From positions 186,001 through 250,000 of the forward strand of contig NC_003155.5 in the NCBI RefSeq assembly GCF_000009765.2: 64,000 bases of DNA. The letters are read 5' to 3'. Shown here one piece after another: positions 53,788 through 63,190 of the stretch (the first letter of the stretch is position 1; every line of letters begins with the position of its first letter). The notes under the pieces were generated by a model. That model ran no database searches. It saw nothing but the letters and a program-made list of their open reading frames with translations, and had not been told where the DNA came from. Source of the DNA: Streptomyces avermitilis MA-4680 = NBRC 14893. Its GTDB lineage: Bacteria > Actinomycetota > Actinomycetes > Streptomycetales > Streptomycetaceae. The translations under genes and the position numbers were made by a program.

Positions 53788-54234
53788 TCAGGTGAGGGCG
53801 GCGACCAGCAGGGCGAAGGCGGCGATGATGACGGCGACGCGGACGTAGTGGAAGCGTTCCCAGCGGTTCATCTGCTGCTTCCAGTCGGCGGGCCGGTTGT
53901 CAGGGGTCCACGTCTTGTTCCGGTTGTTGATCGGGACGAGCAGCAGAATCGACATGATCACGCTGAGCATCAGCAGCGCGCCGGCGGTGACGACGAGGCC
54001 GGTGCCGTGGTGGCGCCATCCCGCGATGGCCCAGACCGCGACGAGGACGAGCGAGCCGATGTACCAGACCGGCATCACGGCGCCGAGCATCCGGCCCCCG
54101 TGGGCATGGCCGAGTTGGCCACTGTCCTCGGGGAGTGCGTTGAGGATCGGGTTCATGACGAAGGCGACGGAGAACTCCACCCCCACCATCACGCCGATGA
54201 TCACGGTGGTGACGACCTCGAGTGCGTTGAACAT
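53788..54234 (-). CDS. DUF1772 (anthrone oxygenase-like) membrane protein
   Basis: The ATG at 54234 (MFNALEVVTTVIIGVMVGVE) gives 148 aa. Four helices with EFSVAFVMNPILNALPED between the first two, and RNKTWTPDNRPADWKQQMNRWERFH before the last, are typical of DUF1772. It is transcribed divergently from the TetR gene at 54325 across 90 bases with operator dyads, and is therefore its likely target. Confidence 0.8.
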   Translation of the reverse strand: MFNALEVVTTVIIGVMVGVEFSVAFVMNPILNALPEDSGQLGHAHGGRMLGAVMPVWYIGSLVLVAVWAIAGWRHHGTGLVVTAGALLMLSVIMSILLLVPINNRNKTWTPDNRPADWKQQMNRWERFHYVRVAVIIAAFALLVAALT

Positions 54235-54251
54235 GATTACCCCCCTGGCAT

Positions 54252-54315
54252 CTAGTGTTGCTAGCTGATGAGGCAACGCTAGTACTGCTGCCGCTTGATT
54301 GTCTAGCAGTGCTAG
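54252..54315. promoter_or_regulatory. Paired CTAG-N3-TGCTAG operators
   Basis: CTAGTGTTGCTAG at 54252-54264 and CTAGCAGTGCTAG at 54303-54315 share the form CTAG-N3-TGCTAG. A related CGCTAGTACTGC sits between (54277-54288). They lie in the 90-base gap between DUF1772 and TetR, where an autoregulating TetR repressor would bind. Confidence 0.65.
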
Positions 54316-54324
54316 GATCGAATC

Positions 54325-54903
54325 ATGTCGGTACAGGAACGCAAGCAGCGCGAACGGGCGGAGCGCGAGCGCCTCATCGTGGCGACGGCCCGCGAACTCG
54401 CCGAGCAGCAGGGCTGGGACGCGGTCACCACCCGCCGGCTCGCCGAGCGCATCGAGTACAGCCAGCCCGTCCTCTACAGCCACTTCCGCGGCAAGCGCGA
54501 GATCATCGGCGCCGTCGCCCTGGAGGGCGCTGCCGAGATGGCCGTGGCGGTGCGGGCCGCGGCCTCCAGCGCGGACGGCCCGCGCGAGCGGGTCGCCGCC
54601 CTCGCCCGTGCCTACCTCGACTTCGCCGCACGCAACCCGGCGGTCTACGACGCCTTGTTCCAGCTCGACGGCGGCCTGGCGTACGCGCAGGAGGACACCC
54701 CGGAACCTCTCAAGGACGCCTTCGCCGCGCTGCTGGAGAGCCTCGGCGAGGTCGCCGGGAACGGCGTCCACCCGGGGCTGTTCACCGAGACGTTCTGGGC
54801 GGCCCTGCACGGCCTGGCGACCCTGACCCGGGCGGGACGGCTGCCGCCGGAGGACACCGAGCCGAGGGTGGAGCTGCTGGTGGACCGGCTCGCCATGCTC
54901 TGA
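54325..54903 (+). CDS. TetR family transcriptional regulator
   Basis: The ATG at 54325 starts 192 aa. The N-terminal TetR HTH is complete (LIVATARELAEQQGWDAVTT; LYSHFRGKREIIGAV), and the C-terminal ligand domain (residues 70-190) has the WHG-type ending LFTETFWAALHGLATLTRAG. It would repress the divergent DUF1772 gene and itself through the dyads in the gap. The ligand is unknown. Confidence 0.9.
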   Translation: MSVQERKQRERAERERLIVATARELAEQQGWDAVTTRRLAERIEYSQPVLYSHFRGKREIIGAVALEGAAEMAVAVRAAASSADGPRERVAALARAYLDFAARNPAVYDALFQLDGGLAYAQEDTPEPLKDAFAALLESLGEVAGNGVHPGLFTETFWAALHGLATLTRAGRLPPEDTEPRVELLVDRLAML

Positions 54904-55099
54904 CACACCATCCCGGCGGGCACGCAGCCGGGGCCCTCGGCCTCCGCCACTGCCTGCCTGCCTGCCTGCGGCAACGCTTCCGGTCACCCGCGTCCACACG
55001 GCGCAGCGCAGATCGCCGGGCCCCGTACCCCAGACGGGCACCCGCCCCGGAAGCTGCGATGCTCCTTGATCACGACCCGATACTCGCCCTAACGCCGCG

Positions 55100-56300
55100 T
55101 CATTCGCCGGTGCCCTCATCGTCCTCGTCGAGGTGGACGGTCGCCGGGTCACGCAGTGGGCGCAGGCCCTCGAGTGGCGGGCGGGCGGCGAGCTGTAGCG
55201 GCCCAGGCAGTTGAGGTTGGCGTGCTTCAGCGGGGAGACCCGGGCCACGTCCTCGTTCAGGACGTCATGCTCCCGCTCCTCGGGCGGCAGGGCCCGCAGG
55301 TGGTCGACGGCGGCGTCGAGGTAGCGCGTTGTCCAGAGCACGGCGGCATTGAGGACCACCAGGCCGAGCGCGCCGAGTTGGTCCTCCTGCCCCGTCCTGT
55401 ATGCCTGCATGATCTGTCCGCGCTTGCCGTGGCAGATGTCGCGGGCGAGCTTGTGCCGTGACTCCTGGACGGTGAGCTGCCGGTTCATCTGGCGCCGGTA
55501 GGTGTCGTCGACCGGGTCGACGACCCGGAGCAGGTGCAGGGTCTTGGCGATGCGCCCGTACTCGGCGAACGCCTGGCCCAGCGAGGTCGGCCGCCCCTCG
55601 CGGCCGAACATCCGCAGCAGGTCGTACGCGCGGACCTGCCCGGTCACCAGTGAGCCGGTGACCCGCAGCATCTCCGGGCAGTGTGTGGTGACCTTGGTCA
55701 GGTTGACCTTGTTGCGGGCCAGGTCCTCCAGCGGCCGGTAGTCACCGGTCTCCGCACCGGGCATCTCCGCCCGCCAGAAACCGCTGGTCGCCCAGGTCCT
55801 TGAAGCGCGGCGAGAAGTTGAAGCCCAGCATCGTGAACAGGCCGAACACCATGTCGGAGTACGAGGCGTTGTCGGTGGCGGCCATCTCCGGCTTCACCCC
55901 GGCATCCAGGTTCAGCAGCGCGTCCAGGATGTGCAGGGAGTCGCGCGGCGTGCCCGGCACGGCCATCTGCCCAATACCCGCGACCTGGTCATTTACTGCG
56001 TTCAGTCAGGTGATGCCGCGCTTGAAGTGTGAAGTGGTAGTACTTCGGCGACGGCCCGGCGTGGATGGTCCGCTTCGGGACGACGAACCGCAGCCCGTCG
56101 ACTGAGGCCAGCAGGCCCTCACCCCAGAACTTCACGATCGGCACCTTCGCCTGCGCCTCGATCAGCTTCGCGTTCGCCGCGGCGATGGTGTCCACCCGCA
56201 GGTAGTACTGATCGACGTGGACCAGCCGGGCCCGCGTGAGCGCCTCGTCCTCGGCGTCGATGACCGGCGTGGCTGCGTAGGTCTTGAGCGAGAGCACATG
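55100..56300 (-). pseudogene. Tn3-family transposase remnant
   Basis: Three out-of-frame pieces line up with the C-terminal half of Tn3-family TnpA. From 56300 down: HVLSLKTYAATPVIDAEDEA and GEGLLASVDGLRFVVP-(R/K)RT; then FKRGIT-stop-LNAVNDQVAGIGQ (TGA where Trp is usual, about 56010); then SLHILDALLNLDAGVKPEMA and FSPRFKDLGDQRF; then a shift near 55765 to GADTGDY-like MPGAETGDYRPLEDLARNKV, HLLRVVDPVDDTYRRQMNRQ and LNCLGRYS. A final shift near 55190 gives LRPLRDPATVHLDEDDEGTG and a stop at 55100. The N-terminal half, resolvase and inverted repeats are missing. Confidence 0.8.
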
Positions 56301-56449
56301 TTGGTGAGTTCCGGAATCACTCGTCGTCCAGAGAGTGCAGGGATATCGGTGAGAAGTAAGAGCACTCGAAGCGGAGCGGGCTCGCAGTGATCGCATGCGC
56401 GGGTAGTACGGACCGTGGCAAGATGACGGCATGTTGACCCGAAAGGCCG

Positions 56450-56878
56450 ATGCCGCGTAGGCGTCCGAGGGGGCTGCGCGCTGAGCGTTGGCGGCCCATA
56501 AGAGGTGTCCCCGTTCGCCGGATCCGCGGTGTGTCCGCGGCAACTCGCGTAGCGATCCGGAAGTTGGAAGAGGAGCGTCTGTGGCCGGGGGCTGTGGCCG
56601 CTGCCCTGGCGGAGTGCCGGTGGTATCTGGGGCAACCAGGGCGCGTGCTGCCAGATCCGGTGATGGGCTGCGGCTGCTGTGATCCTCTGGTAGCCCGCGA
56701 CCGTCTGGAGGACGTGCTGCTGTGGCTTCCCCGTGGTGCTCGGACTGACCTCGGCAGGCTCGTTGCCAGGTTGGACGCCGAGTTCGACCGCAGGGCCGTC
56801 TCCCTCAGCTCTCACCTCATGCTGGCAACTCCGTTCAGTGCTTGCGGGTATTGGCGCCAGCGATTCATGGAGAACTGA
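56450..56878 (+). CDS. Hypothetical protein, 142 aa
   Basis: ATG 56450 follows GAAAGG. The product is Arg-rich at the start (RRRPRGLRAERWRP), then VSAATRVAIRKLEEERLWPG and the Cys-containing PVMGCGCCDPLVARDRLEDV, ending GYWRQRFMEN. Sense-strand codon use looks real. I do not know the family. It lies between the Tn3 and IS21 remnants. Confidence 0.5.
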   Translation: MPRRRPRGLRAERWRPIRGVPVRRIRGVSAATRVAIRKLEEERLWPGAVAAALAECRWYLGQPGRVLPDPVMGCGCCDPLVARDRLEDVLLWLPRGARTDLGRLVARLDAEFDRRAVSLSSHLMLATPFSACGYWRQRFMEN

Positions 56879-56907
56879 GGGTCGGGTGGTTCCTCGCCGC
56901 TCAGCGC

Positions 56908-57573
56908 TCAGACGACGGCCTGCTGCTCGGCGCGGGCGCGGGTGGTGGCGAGGCGATAGGAGTCCGTGCCGGTCTCGATGATGTTGCCGCCGAAGGTGAG
57001 ACGGTCGACGATGGCCGCGCAGAGGCGGGGGTCGGTGAAGGTCTTGGTCCAGCCAGAGAACGACTCGTTCGAGGCGATGGCCACGCTGTTCTTCTCCTCC
57101 CGCTCCGTCAGAACCTGGAAGAGGAGCTCGGCGCCCCGCCGGTCGAGCTCCATGTAGCCGAGCTCGTCGATGCACAAAAGATCAACGCGGCCGTAGCGGG
57201 CGATGGTCTTGGTCAGCTGCTTCTCGTCGGCGGCCTCGACGAGCTCGTTGACGAGCTTGGTCGCGAGAACGTACTTGACCCGGTAGCCGGCCATCGCGGC
57301 TTCGGTGCCGAGTGCGATCAGCAGGTGGGACTTGCCGGTGCCGGAGTCACCGATGAGGCAGAGCGGCAGGCTCTTCTTGATCCATTCGCACTTGGCGAGG
57401 GTGTGGATCAAGGCAGCGTCGATGTTCGGGTTCGCGTCGAAGTCGAACTTGCGGAGCGACTTGTCGCGGGGAAACCCGGCGGCCTTGATCCGCCGCTCGG
57501 AGCGGCGTCGGGCCCGGTCGTCGCACTCGGCCAGGAGGAGTTCGGAGAGGAAGCCGAGGTAGGACTTCCCAAT
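56908..57573 (-). pseudogene. IS21-family istB, truncated by IS110 insertion
   Basis: The C-terminal 220 residues of an IstB ATPase are intact: GFLSELLLAECDDRARRRSE, Walker A GDSGTGKS, Walker B LLCIDELGYMEL, and SNESFSGWTKTFTDPRL. The reading frame runs into IS110-type DNA just past 57573, so about 45 N-terminal residues are gone; I found no istA and no continuation on the far side of the IS110. Confidence 0.85.
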
Positions 57574-57574
57574 G

Positions 57575-58840
57575 ACGATGTCAAGTCGCTGCCGTGACGG
57601 TTGGTCGGACCTCGTAGCACTCTCCGTCGCGGAGCATGGCCCACAAGACGTTGGCTCGTCGACGGGCCAGAGCGAGCAGGGCCTGCTTGTGTCCCTTGCC
57701 CTCGTTCCGCTTGCGCCCGTAGTAGGCCTGGGAGGCGGCGCACGTTCTGAGACTGGCCATTGCGGAGAGGTAGAAGGCCCGGAGCAGGCCGCGGTGGTAA
57801 CGGCGCGGGCGGCGCATGTTGCCGCTGACACGACCGGAATCCCGTGGCACGGGTGACAGGCCGGCGAAGGAGGCCAGGCGATCTGCCGTGCCGAAGGCCT
57901 CAAGGTCGCCACCGGTGGCGGCGATGAATTCGGCGCCCAGGAGGGTGCCCATGCCGGGCAGGCTGCGGATCACCGTCGCGTGTCGGTGATCGTTGAACCG
58001 GGCTTCGATGAGCGCGTCGAGTTCGGCGATCTCCTGATCGAGTGCCTGCACGCCCTTGGCGATGCGGGCGACCACGGCGGCCGCGAGGGTCTCTCCCGGC
58101 AGTGCGGTGTGCTGGGACCTGGCCGCCTCGACAGCTGTTTCGGCGAGCGCGGCGGCGTTCTTCACCTTGCGGTTCTTTAGCCAGGTTCCGATGCGCCTGG
58201 CCCCGCTGCGGCGGATCGCGGTCGGCGTCTGGTAGCCGGTCAGCAGCATGACCGGACCCTTTTTGCTCAGGTTCAACGCCCGCTCCAACGCGGGGAAGAA
58301 CTCTAGGAGTTGGGCCCGCAGCCGGTTGGTCTGACGGGTGCGGTCGTTGACCAGGTCGAGGCGGCGGGCGGTCAAGGTGCGCAGGTCGATGGCTATCTCA
58401 TCGCCGGGCCGCAGGAGACCGAGGTCCTGGCGCATGCGTGCCTGGTCGGCGATGACGAACGCGTCCTTCTCGTCCGTCTTGCCCTGGCCGCGGTAGGCGG
58501 CTGACGCCTGATGCACGGCCAGGCCGGTGATGTAGACCATCGGCTGGTCGTGGCTGAGCAGGAGGCTGATGAGCAGGGCGGCGCCACCGTGGTTGATGTC
58601 CACCGCCCACAGGGTGTCCTCGCAGAGCGCGAGTACGTCTGCGATCAGCTCCAGCAGGGCCGGTTCGTCGTTGAAGACCCGGCGTGAAAGGAGGCGTTCG
58701 CCGCGTTCGTCAACCACCACGCAGTGGTGGTGTTCCTTGCCTATGTCCACTCCGGCCCAGATCTGGGGCACGGGTCACCTCCGCCAGCTCGTCGTCACAA
58801 TCGATCCCGCAGACGACCTCGCCGACGTTGTCCTACACAG
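57575..58840 (-). mobile_element. IS110-family insertion sequence (approximate limits)
   Basis: The element consists of the transposase 57581-58771 plus short flanks. The left limit is inferred from where istB stops matching; the right limit is not visible because IS110 elements usually lack terminal inverted repeats. It is inserted into an older IS21 remnant. Confidence 0.6.
57581..58771 (-). CDS. IS110-family transposase
   Basis: At 396 aa it is full length and uninterrupted. The N-terminal DEDD RuvC-like domain starts MPQIWAGVDIGKEHHHCVVV, with VDINHGGAAL and DEKDAFVIADQAR. The C-terminal transposase-20 domain has RSLPGMGTLLGAEFIAATGG, ASFAGLSPVPRDSG and the conserved serine in AFYLSAMASL. 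Probably active. No frame disruption, in contrast to the other mobile remnants nearby. Confidence 0.95.
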   Translation of the reverse strand: MPQIWAGVDIGKEHHHCVVVDERGERLLSRRVFNDEPALLELIADVLALCEDTLWAVDINHGGAALLISLLLSHDQPMVYITGLAVHQASAAYRGQGKTDEKDAFVIADQARMRQDLGLLRPGDEIAIDLRTLTARRLDLVNDRTRQTNRLRAQLLEFFPALERALNLSKKGPVMLLTGYQTPTAIRRSGARRIGTWLKNRKVKNAAALAETAVEAARSQHTALPGETLAAAVVARIAKGVQALDQEIAELDALIEARFNDHRHATVIRSLPGMGTLLGAEFIAATGGDLEAFGTADRLASFAGLSPVPRDSGRVSGNMRRPRRYHRGLLRAFYLSAMASLRTCAASQAYYGRKRNEGKGHKQALLALARRRANVLWAMLRDGECYEVRPTVTAAT

Positions 58841-59026
58841 CGATCAAGTCGCGTATCCCAATTAGCGGTCGAGTCGTCGCGGGGCTCCGGGCGGCCAAGT
58901 TCTTTGAGCCATCCAACGGCGACAAGCTCACAGCCATACCCAGAACCCCAGGGGTCCGCCGATCTTACGAATGACCAGCTAAGACCCACGCTTGGAAGGT
59001 AGGACAAGCTCAGTCACGCGCGGATA

Positions 59027-59066
59027 CCCGAAGGCCCCGTACCGGACAAGGCCCGGGGCCTTCGGG
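59027..59066 (-). terminator. Perfect 13-bp hairpin after XRE gene
   Basis: CCCGAAGGCCCCG at 59027-59039 and CGGGGCCTTCGGG at 59054-59066 are exact reverse complements with a 14-base loop. It lies 15 bases after the stop of the minus-strand gene 59081-60040, so it is a good terminator. The gap 58772-59080 holds no gene. Confidence 0.75.
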
Positions 59067-59080
59067 ATATCACTGAGAGA

Positions 59081-60040
59081 TCACCGAATGGTCGCGATGA
59101 CCGCCGTAACCGTGGCCCCCAGCACGCTCATCACACCCACCGTGAGGACCAGAAGCCGCCTCATGTAATCGGCGCTGATCGAGGGCTCCACGGGAGTGAC
59201 AGTCAGCGGAGGCGGCGTCTTCCGGTGCCGCAGATTCGCGATCTTGATGCGAGTCACCGTGTAGTGCCAGATCAGCGTCCGCTCCTGGTCGACTCCGCAC
59301 GCCCGCAGGAATATGTTCAGCCACTCGGTGGTGGGCAGTTCATCCCCGTTGAGCACGTGGGCGAAGGTCGCGCCGGATATCGGGTAGTACTTGCGACTGC
59401 GGCGTTCCAGCGCCCCTATGGTCAGTCCCTTGTCCGCCACCAGCTCGCGCATGACGGACAGCACGTCCTGCGGAGTGGTGCACAGCGCCAGCGCAGTGTG
59501 CACGTGGTCGACCGTGAGACTGCTGACCCGCTGGGGATCCTCGGGAAGACGGGCGTCCAGTTGCATGTGGGCGTCCATGAACTGCTGCACGAGGGTCAGC
59601 AGACCGTCCGGCTGCGCGGGGACGACAGCTTCCGGGGCCGGGACAGGTTTGCGCAGGCCACCGAGCAGGCGGGGGTGATGCACTTCGGTCCGCTCGTCGG
59701 CGCCGTCAGGCTCACCGGTTTCGGCTTCGGCAGCGCGCACCTTGACCTTGCCCGCGGCCTCCTCAGTCTTGGCGCGCGCCAGGGCGTTCTTGTGCAGGCG
59801 CTGCCAGGTAGTGAGGTCGCCGGTGAAGCCGCAGCCGCGGACGAATGACTCCACGACCTCCCACTTGGGCACTGTCTTCCCGGATGCCGCGGTCGACAGC
59901 GCAGCGGAGGAGTAGTGAGACTTGTCGGACAGGTCCTTGTAGGTCAGGCCACTGGAGCGGCGGAGCGCCCGCAGTTCGCGGGCGAGCTCCGCCACCTCCA
60001 TCGGCGCGGCTGCCGGGATGTCCTTCTCAGGACGCGCCAT
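59081..60040 (-). CDS. Membrane-anchored XRE-type regulator
   Basis: The ATG at 60040 gives 319 aa. An XRE HTH at residues 15-75 ([39 protein letters not shown]) is followed by an acidic linker, a second helical domain that looks like a degenerate XRE repeat ([38 protein letters not shown]), and a C-terminal helix ([20 protein letters not shown]). The helix would anchor it in the membrane with both HTH domains inside, as for other Streptomyces transmembrane regulators. Targets unknown. Confidence 0.85.
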   Translation of the reverse strand: MARPEKDIPAAAPMEVAELARELRALRRSSGLTYKDLSDKSHYSSAALSTAASGKTVPKWEVVESFVRGCGFTGDLTTWQRLHKNALARAKTEEAAGKVKVRAAEAETGEPDGADERTEVHHPRLLGGLRKPVPAPEAVVPAQPDGLLTLVQQFMDAHMQLDARLPEDPQRVSSLTVDHVHTALALCTTPQDVLSVMRELVADKGLTIGALERRSRKYYPISGATFAHVLNGDELPTTEWLNIFLRACGVDQERTLIWHYTVTRIKIANLRHRKTPPPLTVTPVEPSISADYMRRLLVLTVGVMSVLGATVTAVIATIR

Positions 60041-60566
60041 GCGTGCCCCTAGGCTGGCGCAGGCCGTGCCGAGCGTTGCGCTCGTGGACGCGGCGGGTAA
60101 ACCGCTTTGCCCCGCGGTGCAGGTGACGGTGGTACAGGTGACGCGGCGTCATTACCGCCTCGGACGGGGATACCCGGGGTGCGGCGGGGTGGGCGTCCTG
60201 CCGGCTGGGCCGGGTGCAGCGCGTGCATCCGGGGCGGGCTCCACTCGCCCGGCCGTTTCCGTCGCCGGTTTTATGGCGAGCGGCACGGTCGTCCCCACCG
60301 TGTCCGTTGTCGAGTTCACGACGACCGGCACGACCGTGCTCGCCCGGACGGGCCGCGTCGCCGAGGGCGCCGTTGCGGGTGCGTGTGACCTGCAGCAGGA
60401 GATCGCCGACGACGCCTGCGACGAAGGCGGCGACCAGCGCACTGAAGAAGGGGTCGGAGATGGCGGCCTGCGCGGCAACGCCGGCGACGGCACCCGCGCC
60501 GTTCGCCGTGACGGCGGAAACGATCAGCCGCCGTCGCTTTTTTCGGCTACTGCTGGATGGAGACAT
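60027..60566 (-). CDS. Small membrane protein upstream of XRE (possible frameshift)
   Basis: ATG 60566 ([16 protein letters not shown]) follows GGGAG. The first 65 residues look real: basic start and two helices ([39 protein letters not shown]). After [14 protein letters not shown] the frame turns Arg/Gly-rich without structure, while the alternative frame reads [20 protein letters not shown] to a stop at 60152. Either an indel near 60330 or a fortuitous long tail. It overlaps the XRE start by 14 bases. Confidence 0.35.
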   Translation of the reverse strand: MSPSSSSRKKRRRLIVSAVTANGAGAVAGVAAQAAISDPFFSALVAAFVAGVVGDLLLQVTRTRNGALGDAARPGEHGRAGRRELDNGHGGDDRAARHKTGDGNGRASGARPGCTRCTRPSRQDAHPAAPRVSPSEAVMTPRHLYHRHLHRGAKRFTRRVHERNARHGLRQPRGTHGAS

Positions 60567-61470
60567 CTCAACTCCCGGTTCGTAGGGCTCGTCTGAGTCC
60601 CTGTGAAGGTGGAGATGAGTGAGGGCGCCCCTTGCGGAGCAGCCCTCCCTCATGACCCGCCCCGGGAACCGGAGCGGGCGGGTGAGCGGCCTGAGTGCTC
60701 AATACGTATTCAGTTAGGGCGCGCTTGGCCCGAACCCGAGAGAGGGAGCGCCAACTCCCGTACTCCCAGCAGTGACCCGAGGGTCACCGAGGCTTCCGCG
60801 CGTGGCAAACAGTCTGCCCCATGGGGGTATGGCCGTAGCACCGCGTACACCCCGCCCTCCCCTCTTGTGAACTCGTGAATAACCACCCTCCGGCGACACG
60901 GGTGCCGTCAAGAGGGCGTGAAAAACGGGAATCTGATATAGCGACAGGCGCCGCTTCACTCGCACGTTCATGCGGCTACGTCCGCTTTGGCGTACTTCAT
61001 TAACGCGTACGGGTAGCAGTCAACAGTCTGCGAACAACTCTGGGAAATCTCATTTCTGCAGGTCAGAGGTATAATTTGGTTGTTGGAGTTCTTCAGCGGT
61101 GTCCCGCGACCGCTCCACACGACTCCCATGGCAAGACACCATGGGGCTGCGGTCAGCGCCAACTGGCCGGAGCAGGGAGACATCTCAAGGCCTGAGTGCT
61201 CCTGCAGGCCCCCCGCAGTAGCGGGGGGCCAAAAAAATGCCACCGCCCGTATGGGGCCTTTGCCCGCTTCGCAGCCTCCGATGGTCATCCGTGAACAACC
61301 AGCGGTCAATTCCCCTCGCAGAAGGGCAGTTGTGACCGATGTCACCGACGTGGGGCATACCGGTCTACACCAGCTCTGATCTGCTCCGAGCAGCATTGAT
61401 CTCCTCCAGGCGCAATCGATCGGGAGCGGACACGTGCGCTCTCCGGAGATGTGACGGCGAGCCCTCACGG
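60567..61470. other. Gene-free 0.9-kb stretch with palindromes
   Basis: I see no credible CDS: the ORFs present lack ribosome binding sites and have unstructured products. Two items stand out. AATACGTATT at 60701-60710 is a perfect 10-bp palindrome about 135 bases ahead of the minus-strand gene start. GGCCCCCCGC at 61208-61217 and GCGGGGGGCC at 61222-61231 form a perfect 10-bp stem with loop AGTA, followed by A7 at 61232-61238. Confidence 0.5.
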
Positions 61471-62142
61471 TCAGCGCCGGGTGAAGTCGTGCATCAGGTC
61501 GGCGAGGCGCCTGCCGGGACGCTGGACGATGATGCAGGAGTCGGCCTTCGCGGTAGCCAGGCGGTCGACCTCCATCTCCAGTCCCCCGGTGGGAGCGCCG
61601 GCGAGGCTGGAGCCGGTCCTGCGGACGTACATCGCGACGGCCTCCAAAGTGGCGAGGAAGGCGCTGTCGGGTGCTTCCGAGTCGAGGACGTCGTCGGTGA
61701 CCTCGTGCAGCCAGTGCCGCGCCTCCCGCACCTCACCCAGGGCAAGGTGGTGCAGGTGCAGGCAATATGCGGCGGCGCGGTGGCCGGCCCCGGCGGCGAG
61801 CTGCCACCAGAACTGGGCGCTCTCGCGGTGTTCGGTCAGGTAGAGCAGGCACGCGAAGACGAGGGCGCCGTCGACGTCCAGATGGCCGTCGTCGGCGGGG
61901 GTTTCGGGTTCCTGGGCGAGGCGGTCGACGTGGTCAGCGGCGTCGGGCTTGTTGAGGATCCAACGGCACACCACGGACAGCCGCTGTCCGGCCTGGGCGG
62001 CGCGGACCATGTCCGGGTTCGGCTTGGCTGCGGCGGCGGCCGCGTCGGCGGCGAGGCGGCGCAGGGCGGCACCCACATCGAAGCCCTCGCGTCGCGTGGT
62101 GGGGATGCGGGCGTCGGCCAGGAGGTCGTCGATGGCGGTCAC
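61471..62142 (-). CDS. Hypothetical protein coupled to sigma factor, 223 aa
   Basis: A GTG at 62142 (VTAIDDLLADARIPTTRR) overlaps the sigma factor stop as GTGA. The product is helical throughout (GFDVGAALRRLAADAAAAAA; ESAQFWWQLAAGAGHRAAAY; HWLHEVTDDVLDSE), with the FWWQLAAGAGHRAAAY segment reminiscent of SEL1/TPR-like repeats found beside Streptomyces ECF sigma factors. Likely an associated regulator or helper of the sigma factor; no anti-sigma HTH or Zn motif is seen. Confidence 0.75.
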   Translation of the reverse strand: MTAIDDLLADARIPTTRREGFDVGAALRRLAADAAAAAAKPNPDMVRAAQAGQRLSVVCRWILNKPDAADHVDRLAQEPETPADDGHLDVDGALVFACLLYLTEHRESAQFWWQLAAGAGHRAAAYCLHLHHLALGEVREARHWLHEVTDDVLDSEAPDSAFLATLEAVAMYVRRTGSSLAGAPTGGLEMEVDRLATAKADSCIIVQRPGRRLADLMHDFTRR

Positions 62143-62741
62143 TGTCCTGCCCCTTTCTTGTCCTTGCCGGGAGCGGTCGGCAGGCCCAGCCGGATACGCA
62201 GGCGTTCCTTGCCCTTCCGGCCGTGATAGTCGACGGTGCGCGAGTCCAGTCCCATGTAGCGGGCGATGCGTTTGGTGGGGTAGCCGAGCAGGTGGCGCAG
62301 GACGATCACGGTGAACTGGCGGGTGGGCAGCTCCAGGATCGCCTCGTACAGGCCGCCTGCGCTGTTGCTGAGCTCGAGCTGACTGCGGACCGCTTCGAGG
62401 TTCTTCGCTATCGGGCCGTTGATGAGGAACGCCGGCGAGCGTCCGTCCTCTTCGAGGCGGCGGGTGACGCACCGGTGCAGTACGGAGAGCGTCTGCTGTT
62501 CGAGGTCACCCTGCTGCAGCAGTTCGTCCCAGCCTCCGAGGATCTCCAGGAACACCTGGTGGACCACCTGTTCGGCCACCCGTCGGCTGCCGAGGTGGAT
62601 CTCCGAGAAGTCGTGGAAGAACTCCTGGTGCCCCAGGTAGAAGCCCTCGAAGTCGAGGGGCAGGGCGGGAGGGGCCTGGACGGGCTGGCCATGGCCGCCG
62701 TCCTGGGGCGATACGTCAGTGCTGACGTCGCCGTTGCCCAT
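62139..62741 (-). CDS. ECF-like RNA polymerase sigma factor
   Basis: ATG 62741 gives 200 aa. Region 2 is recognisable (FYLGHQEFFHDFSEIHLGSR; AEQVVHQVFLEILGGWDELL) and region 4 has AILELPTRQFTVIVLRHLLG followed by the HTH YPTKRIARYMGLDSRTVDYH. It belongs to the small group of sigma-70-like factors whose gene is coupled to a helical protein. Its promoter is not identifiable in the 449 bases upstream, which hold no gene. Confidence 0.8.
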   Translation of the reverse strand: MGNGDVSTDVSPQDGGHGQPVQAPPALPLDFEGFYLGHQEFFHDFSEIHLGSRRVAEQVVHQVFLEILGGWDELLQQGDLEQQTLSVLHRCVTRRLEEDGRSPAFLINGPIAKNLEAVRSQLELSNSAGGLYEAILELPTRQFTVIVLRHLLGYPTKRIARYMGLDSRTVDYHGRKGKERLRIRLGLPTAPGKDKKGAGQ

Positions 62742-63190
62742 ACGGTCCTCCAGGAGATGCGAGCGCCGGTCCTCGTCGTGAGGCCGGCGGTGTCCTTACG
62801 CGGGCCAACTTGCCCGCGCGAGTGCCCAGTTGCATCGGGCCCTCATGGATCACCCTGTCGTTTTTCGGGGCCTGAAACTCATGCGACCCTCGGAAATTGT
62901 GACTCTGCGATCTTCTCCATAAACGGAATGTGATTGCGATTCAGGTTCACACGTTCGAAGGTGGACCGTGAGCTGCGGCGACAGAGGCACGCGTGAAAGT
63001 ACCCTTTTCAAGAATCGCCGGGCTCGTGGCATAGGTCACACCATGCTCGGCCCTGCGCGGACATCTCGTGAAACGCAAGCCATCACAGATGGCCGTGTGT
63101 GCGCAGAGCCGGTCCGCCGTCACCCCTGGGAGTGACGCGGGGCATTAAGGCGCCGACCGGCGGCCCGGCCTGTCAGCTTCTAGCAGGTGA

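Noticed and set aside
53511..53795. 94-residue ORF on the plus strand
   Set aside because: No start signal and no similarity; the stretch 53463-53787 looks non-coding or decayed.
54946..54972. Tandem CTGC repeats after the TetR gene
   Set aside because: Only a few units of low-complexity sequence; no sign of function.
58795..59007. Possible missing 5' part of istB beyond the IS110
   Set aside because: The minus-strand translation does not resemble IstB N-termini, so a clean split by the IS110 is not supported.
60968..61468. 166-residue ORF on the minus strand
   Set aside because: No ribosome binding site, mixed composition with many Cys and Trp, and it runs over the hairpin at 61208-61231.
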